Origin: Chitinophagaceae bacterium
Lineage (GTDB): Bacteria > Bacteroidota > Bacteroidia > Chitinophagales > Chitinophagaceae
Length of the DNA: 16,131 bases
Assembly (NCBI GenBank): GCA_016786965.1
Contig: JAEUVL010000203.1
Location: 1-16,131, forward strand
Reading direction: 5' to 3'
The position numbers were made by a program, and so were the translations under genes. How positions within the stretch are numbered: position 1 is the first letter of the stretch; each line of letters begins with the position of its first letter. Positions 12,889 to 16,131 of the stretch are shown here, in pieces. The notes below the pieces were generated by a model. That model searched no databases, was not told where the DNA came from, and saw only the letters and a program-made list of their open reading frames with translations.

Positions 12889-12896
12889 TGCAAATG
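12889..12896 (-). promoter_or_regulatory. Promoter -7 element, near-leaderless
   Basis: TACATTTG on the minus strand is a full match to TAnnTTTG and ends only 7 nt before the ATG at 12881. Transcription would begin within a few bases of the start codon, so the mRNA is predicted to be leaderless or nearly so. No clear -33 box is seen. Confidence 0.5.
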
Positions 12897-12984
12897 TAGG
12901 CCTTAGCCGGGTAATAGAGTAGTTTCACACTCCACACTACCGGGTGTACTTCGTACCAATCATCTTGTTTTCACAATTCCATCC

Positions 12985-12992
12985 TATATTTA
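12985..12992 (+). promoter_or_regulatory. Weak promoter candidate for the HD gene
   Basis: TATATTTA differs from TAnnTTTG in the last base; a TTG lies 17 nt upstream at 12965-12967. It is 16 nt before the HD-domain start codon. The match is imperfect. Confidence 0.3.
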
Positions 12993-13008
12993 TTTCAAAT
13001 AAAATACC

Positions 13009-13611
13009 ATGCATTCCCGTAACCTTGGCCGTTCCGTTTTTGGCGATCTGAAAAATACAGGCAATCTATTGTCTCCCGAAGAGGCTCACTCCTTATTAAC
13101 TGAATGGGTACCCAATGAAAAACTCCGCCTGCACATGAAGCAGGTAGCTGCTAATATGAAAGCATGGGCCATTGAAAAAGAAGGTGCGGATGAACAAACG
13201 GCATTAAAATGGGAACAGGCCGGCCTGCTCCATGATGCAGATTGGGAAAAATACCCGGATGATCATTGCCGCATTATCATCGAAGAACTGGAAAGAAGAA
13301 ATATTGACCCGGAAGTGATCCATTGCATTGCCTCACACGGGCCAACAGTATTTGGTGTAGAGCCTGTAAGTAAAATGGATAAAATGATCTATGCCATTGA
13401 CGAACTAAGCGGCCTTATTCACGCCTATAGCCTGCTGCGTCCCGAGGCTTATGACGGGATGGAAGTAAAAGGGGTAAAGAAAAGATTAAAAGAAAAAGCT
13501 TTTGCTGCCCAGGTAAGCCGGGAGGATATAAGTGATGCTGTATCAAGGATTGATACCACGCTGGAAGAATTGATACAATTTATTATTGACCATCAAAAGG
13601 CTGTATCCTGA
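13009..13611 (+). CDS. HD-domain hydrolase-like protein
   Basis: This 200-residue protein has the HD-superfamily metal-binding pattern: first His at about H42 (RLHMKQV), the H75-D76 pair in GLLHDADW, a later His around H105-H110 (VIHCIASHGP), and D131 in YAIDELSG. HD enzymes hydrolyse phosphate esters, including nucleotides, but this short predicted subgroup has no known substrate that I can assign. The first 20 residues (MHSRNLGRSVFGDLKNTGNL) precede the part that resembles other family members; no other Met is available before residue 43, so the ATG at 13009 stands. It is divergent from the OB/S1 gene and followed by an unrelated secreted-protein gene after 112 nt. Confidence 0.85.
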   Translation: MHSRNLGRSVFGDLKNTGNLLSPEEAHSLLTEWVPNEKLRLHMKQVAANMKAWAIEKEGADEQTALKWEQAGLLHDADWEKYPDDHCRIIIEELERRNIDPEVIHCIASHGPTVFGVEPVSKMDKMIYAIDELSGLIHAYSLLRPEAYDGMEVKGVKKRLKEKAFAAQVSREDISDAVSRIDTTLEELIQFIIDHQKAVS

Positions 13612-13723
13612 TCAATTAGCAGAAAAATTTTTGCATTTCTTTAAACCCGCTGCTTTAAACCGGGTCACACACCGCATAGCATTAGCCCTGCTAAGATTCA
13701 TTTAGTCACCCAAAATTATCAAT

Positions 13724-16030
13724 ATGAGAAAGCTTTACGCTTTGCTCGCAGGGCTTGTATTATCCCTTGCAGCAATTAATGCCCGACCTTTACCCCCTGA
13801 CATTGCTGGTTTTACTTACACCATTGATCATGCTAACAACAATGTAGTTTTTACTAACACTTCCGTACTGGGAAGTGAACCCGGGCTCCGCAAAGCCTAC
13901 TGGAGTTTTGGAGATGGTACCAGCCAATGGACACCGCCTTTGCAGGGAACGCAGCATCATTATGTTTCTTCCGGCACTTACACTGTTTGCCTGAAAATTT
14001 ATCGCTACCGGCCCAATGGTAACGACTCTGTCCTATCAGCACAAGTCTGTAAAACACTGACGATCCAAACCATTTGTAATGCAGATTTTCAAAAGGTGAA
14101 CCTCTCTCCCAACCCTAATACATTGTACGCCGTATTCGTTGCCACACCATCGCACAATGCCTATAAAAAACCACAAAAGATCTGCTGGTCTTTTGGCGAT
14201 GGAAGAGACACCTGTATTACTTATCCTTCCTGGTATGTTGGCCTGTATGGTGTTACCCATTTATACAATCAGCCCGGCATATACCAGGTATGTATAAAAA
14301 TTAATTACTACGGTGGCTGCGAAGCAAGAAAATGTAAGCCGGTAGAAATGATTCGACCAGATACCTGTGCTGCTGATTTCACCAGGCTTCCCGTTACTGT
14401 TGCCACCAACCCATTGATAGTAGCTTACAAAGCACTGCCTTCCCATAATAATAACAAAAAACCACAGACGATCTGCTGGCAGTTTGGAGATGGCAGTGAT
14501 ACCTGTATCAATTATTCCAATAGTTACACCGGCCAGTATACTGTTGCTCATCGTTACCAGCATCCGGGATTATATCCGGTATGTGTAAAAATCAATTACT
14601 ATGGCGGATGTGAAGCAAGAAAGTGTAAGCCATTGCAGGTAGGCCGTCCTGATACGTGTCGGGCAGATTTTGTGCGACTTCCAATAACACCTAATAATCA
14701 TCCTTTATTCGCTGCGTTTAAAGCAGAACCCGACCATAATAATAACCGGAAGCCCTCAAGGGTATGCTGGACTTTTGGTGATGGATCAGATACCTGTATC
14801 AATTATTCCGAAACATACACCGGCCTTTATACAGTTGGTCATCGGTACGCACAACCAGGTGTATACCCGGTATGTGTGAAGATTAATTACTTCGGCGGAT
14901 GCGAAGCAAGAAAATGCGAGCCGGTACAAATAGGCAGACCCGATAGTTGCCGGGCCGATTTTGAAAGAATGCCAATCACTGCCTCCACTCCTCATCTCAT
15001 TGGATTCAAAGCCTTACCCTGGCACAATAATGATAAGAAACCACAAACAGTCTGCTGGCGGTTTGGCGATGGCACAGATACCTGTATCAACTACCCGGCT
15101 ACATATACTGGGCTGTACACGGTAGCCCATCGCTATAATCAACCCGGTAATTATGAGGTATGTGTAAAGATCAACTACTACGGAGGCTGTGAAGCCACGA
15201 AATGTAAGCCTGTAGTGGTCTCACCACTAAATGATACCTGTGCCGTTCGGTTGCTTGAAATAACACCATCCATTACCAGCCTGGTCCGTGGGTTCTATGC
15301 GGTACCTCAGTCTGTTCCTTACCGAAGGCCGGTCCGCATTTGCTGGGATTTTGGCGATGGTACAGACACCTGCTGGGTATTCAATCCCACCCAACCCTTG
15401 CCAGTATTCCTTATCCGGCATACTTATCCGGCACCGGGTGCCTACAGGGCGTGTGTAAAAATATTATTCCAGGGTGGTTGTACCGCTATTGATTGCAGGG
15501 AAGTGGTGATACGACCAGCATCTAATGTGTGCGGTGGCTTTATGATGGATTCCCTGGTGGCGCCTCGCACCTTCCGGTTTAAAGGATTCGCCATACACAA
15601 TCCAAATGATGAAGCAGTTCTTTACCGCTGGACCTTTGGTGATGGCAGCAGTGCCCTGGGCCGTGAAGTGACCCACACCTATGGTCAGGCTGGTAATTAT
15701 GAAGTATGCTTAACCATCAAAACAAGATTGGGATGCGAAACAAAGATCTGTAAAACAGTAAGGGTTCCGGGAAATAACACTCCGGCATTGACCCTGTCGC
15801 CCAACCCGGTACATACCGTGTTAACAGCCGCCTTCCTGTCCACCCATACTGAAACGGTGAATATTAAAATTGTTAATGGAAATGGCTTACCGGTAAGAAC
15901 ATATGTGCGGAATGCCAATGTGGGATCTAATAGCTGGAATTTTGACCTGAGCACCTTGATGCCGGGTGTTTATTCCTTTGTGGTACAATCACCTAATCAA
16001 CTGGCCAGTGCCATATTTATAAAAATATAG
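13724..16030 (+). CDS. Secreted cysteine-rich PKD-repeat protein with T9SS sorting domain
   Basis: This 768-residue protein is predicted to be exported through Sec and then secreted by the type IX system. A signal peptide (MRKLYALLAGLVLSLAAINA) probably ends near residue 20. Seven PKD-like domains follow, with the FGDG motif at 62, 157, 254, 351, 447, 543 and 638, a spacing of 95-97 residues. PKD units 2-6 have six cysteines each in the order C, CW, DTC, VCVKI, GGC, KC. The C-terminal sorting domain spans about 690-768 with SPNP, TVNIKIVNGNG and GVYSFVV. No catalytic domain is seen, so a structural, adhesive or binding role outside the cell is likely. A terminator lies 28 nt past the stop. 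Confidence 0.9.
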   Translation: MRKLYALLAGLVLSLAAINARPLPPDIAGFTYTIDHANNNVVFTNTSVLGSEPGLRKAYWSFGDGTSQWTPPLQGTQHHYVSSGTYTVCLKIYRYRPNGNDSVLSAQVCKTLTIQTICNADFQKVNLSPNPNTLYAVFVATPSHNAYKKPQKICWSFGDGRDTCITYPSWYVGLYGVTHLYNQPGIYQVCIKINYYGGCEARKCKPVEMIRPDTCAADFTRLPVTVATNPLIVAYKALPSHNNNKKPQTICWQFGDGSDTCINYSNSYTGQYTVAHRYQHPGLYPVCVKINYYGGCEARKCKPLQVGRPDTCRADFVRLPITPNNHPLFAAFKAEPDHNNNRKPSRVCWTFGDGSDTCINYSETYTGLYTVGHRYAQPGVYPVCVKINYFGGCEARKCEPVQIGRPDSCRADFERMPITASTPHLIGFKALPWHNNDKKPQTVCWRFGDGTDTCINYPATYTGLYTVAHRYNQPGNYEVCVKINYYGGCEATKCKPVVVSPLNDTCAVRLLEITPSITSLVRGFYAVPQSVPYRRPVRICWDFGDGTDTCWVFNPTQPLPVFLIRHTYPAPGAYRACVKILFQGGCTAIDCREVVIRPASNVCGGFMMDSLVAPRTFRFKGFAIHNPNDEAVLYRWTFGDGSSALGREVTHTYGQAGNYEVCLTIKTRLGCETKICKTVRVPGNNTPALTLSPNPVHTVLTAAFLSTHTETVNIKIVNGNGLPVRTYVRNANVGSNSWNFDLSTLMPGVYSFVVQSPNQLASAIFIKI
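14075..15520 (+). repeat. Tandem approximately 290-bp coding repeats (PKD units 2-6)
   Basis: Five consecutive units of about 95-97 codons encode closely similar PKD domains. The NYYGGCEARKC stretch in units 2 and 3 is encoded with many synonymous differences, so the duplications are old rather than recent. Units 3 and 4 are the most alike. Units 1 and 7 are diverged relatives on either side. Confidence 0.85.
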
Positions 16031-16057
16031 TCATCTTTTTCTTACGTCAGGGCTAAC

Positions 16058-16098
16058 AAAAAGGCCGTCTCTTCCTGCAAAGGATCGAGGCGGCTTTT
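16058..16098 (+). terminator. Intrinsic terminator of the PKD-protein gene
   Basis: The arms AAAAAGGCCGTCTC (16058-16071) and GAGGCGGCTTTT (16087-16098) pair with one bulged G and one G-U. The stem ends in TTTT, then GC. It lies 28 nt after the stop codon. Confidence 0.8.
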
Positions 16099-16131
16099 GC
16101 ATTTTCAACTTAAGTATTGAGAAGATCAGAC

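Noticed and set aside
12882..12893. TTG start for the OB/S1-like protein
   Set aside because: That TTG is part of the TACATTTG promoter element; the ATG at 12881 is more likely.
11036..13611. Defence or signalling operon from the MBL, OB/S1 and HD genes
   Set aside because: The genes are on different strands or widely spaced with separate promoters, and none has a defence-specific domain.
14075..15520. Regular DNA repeats as a CRISPR or satellite
   Set aside because: They are in frame inside a single gene and encode PKD domains with synonymous divergence.

Overview
This window looks like a chromosomal segment of a Bacteroidota bacterium, most likely a member of Chitinophagaceae. Four observations support this. 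Promoters are of the TAnnTTTG type. Start codons follow A-rich tracts rather than Shine-Dalgarno sequences. There is a tiny THX ribosomal protein gene next to HU, and a large PKD-repeat protein ends in a type IX secretion (T9SS) sorting domain. The family-level placement is inference from gene content and intergenic style.

Layout. Left (1-3600, + strand): the last codons of an upstream gene overlap a DUF2339 multi-membrane protein, followed by a DUF4286 protein, a complex HU leader, HU, a strong terminator and the 42-residue THX gene. Next (3655-6274, - strand): pdxH, a membrane-anchored coiled-coil protein, and pyrH. Middle (6378-10770, - strand): the translation block reads rplM, rpsI, rpsB, tsf, then a terminator, a small membrane protein and a SAM methyltransferase. 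Right: an NAPE-PLD/UlaG-like metallo-hydrolase and a protein with cold-shock-like and S1-like ends (both -), an HD-domain protein (+), and a 768-residue secreted PKD-repeat protein (+) followed by a terminator.

The core genes form one functional theme. L13, S9, S2 and EF-Ts are made from a conserved translation operon, THX is a further 30S component, HU organises the nucleoid, and PyrH supplies UDP for nucleotide synthesis. The flanking genes look like independent housekeeping or envelope genes. I see no phage, transposase, CRISPR array, rRNA or tRNA, and no evident defence or biosynthetic cluster.

The most interesting material is outside simple gene calls. Long CGAGCT-type inverted repeats fill each spacer of the rplM-rpsI-rpsB operon and the rplM leader. 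A second dispersed repeat (core GTGCGACGCAAC) lies upstream of pyrH and between rpsB and tsf. HU has a roughly 290-nt leader with two promoter candidates, a 24-nt direct repeat and competing hairpins. Ribosomal protein S2 carries a Gly/Arg-rich tail. The PKD repeats carry six cysteines whose presence and absence suggests a disulfide pairing scheme. No gene-free stretch exceeds 300 bases.
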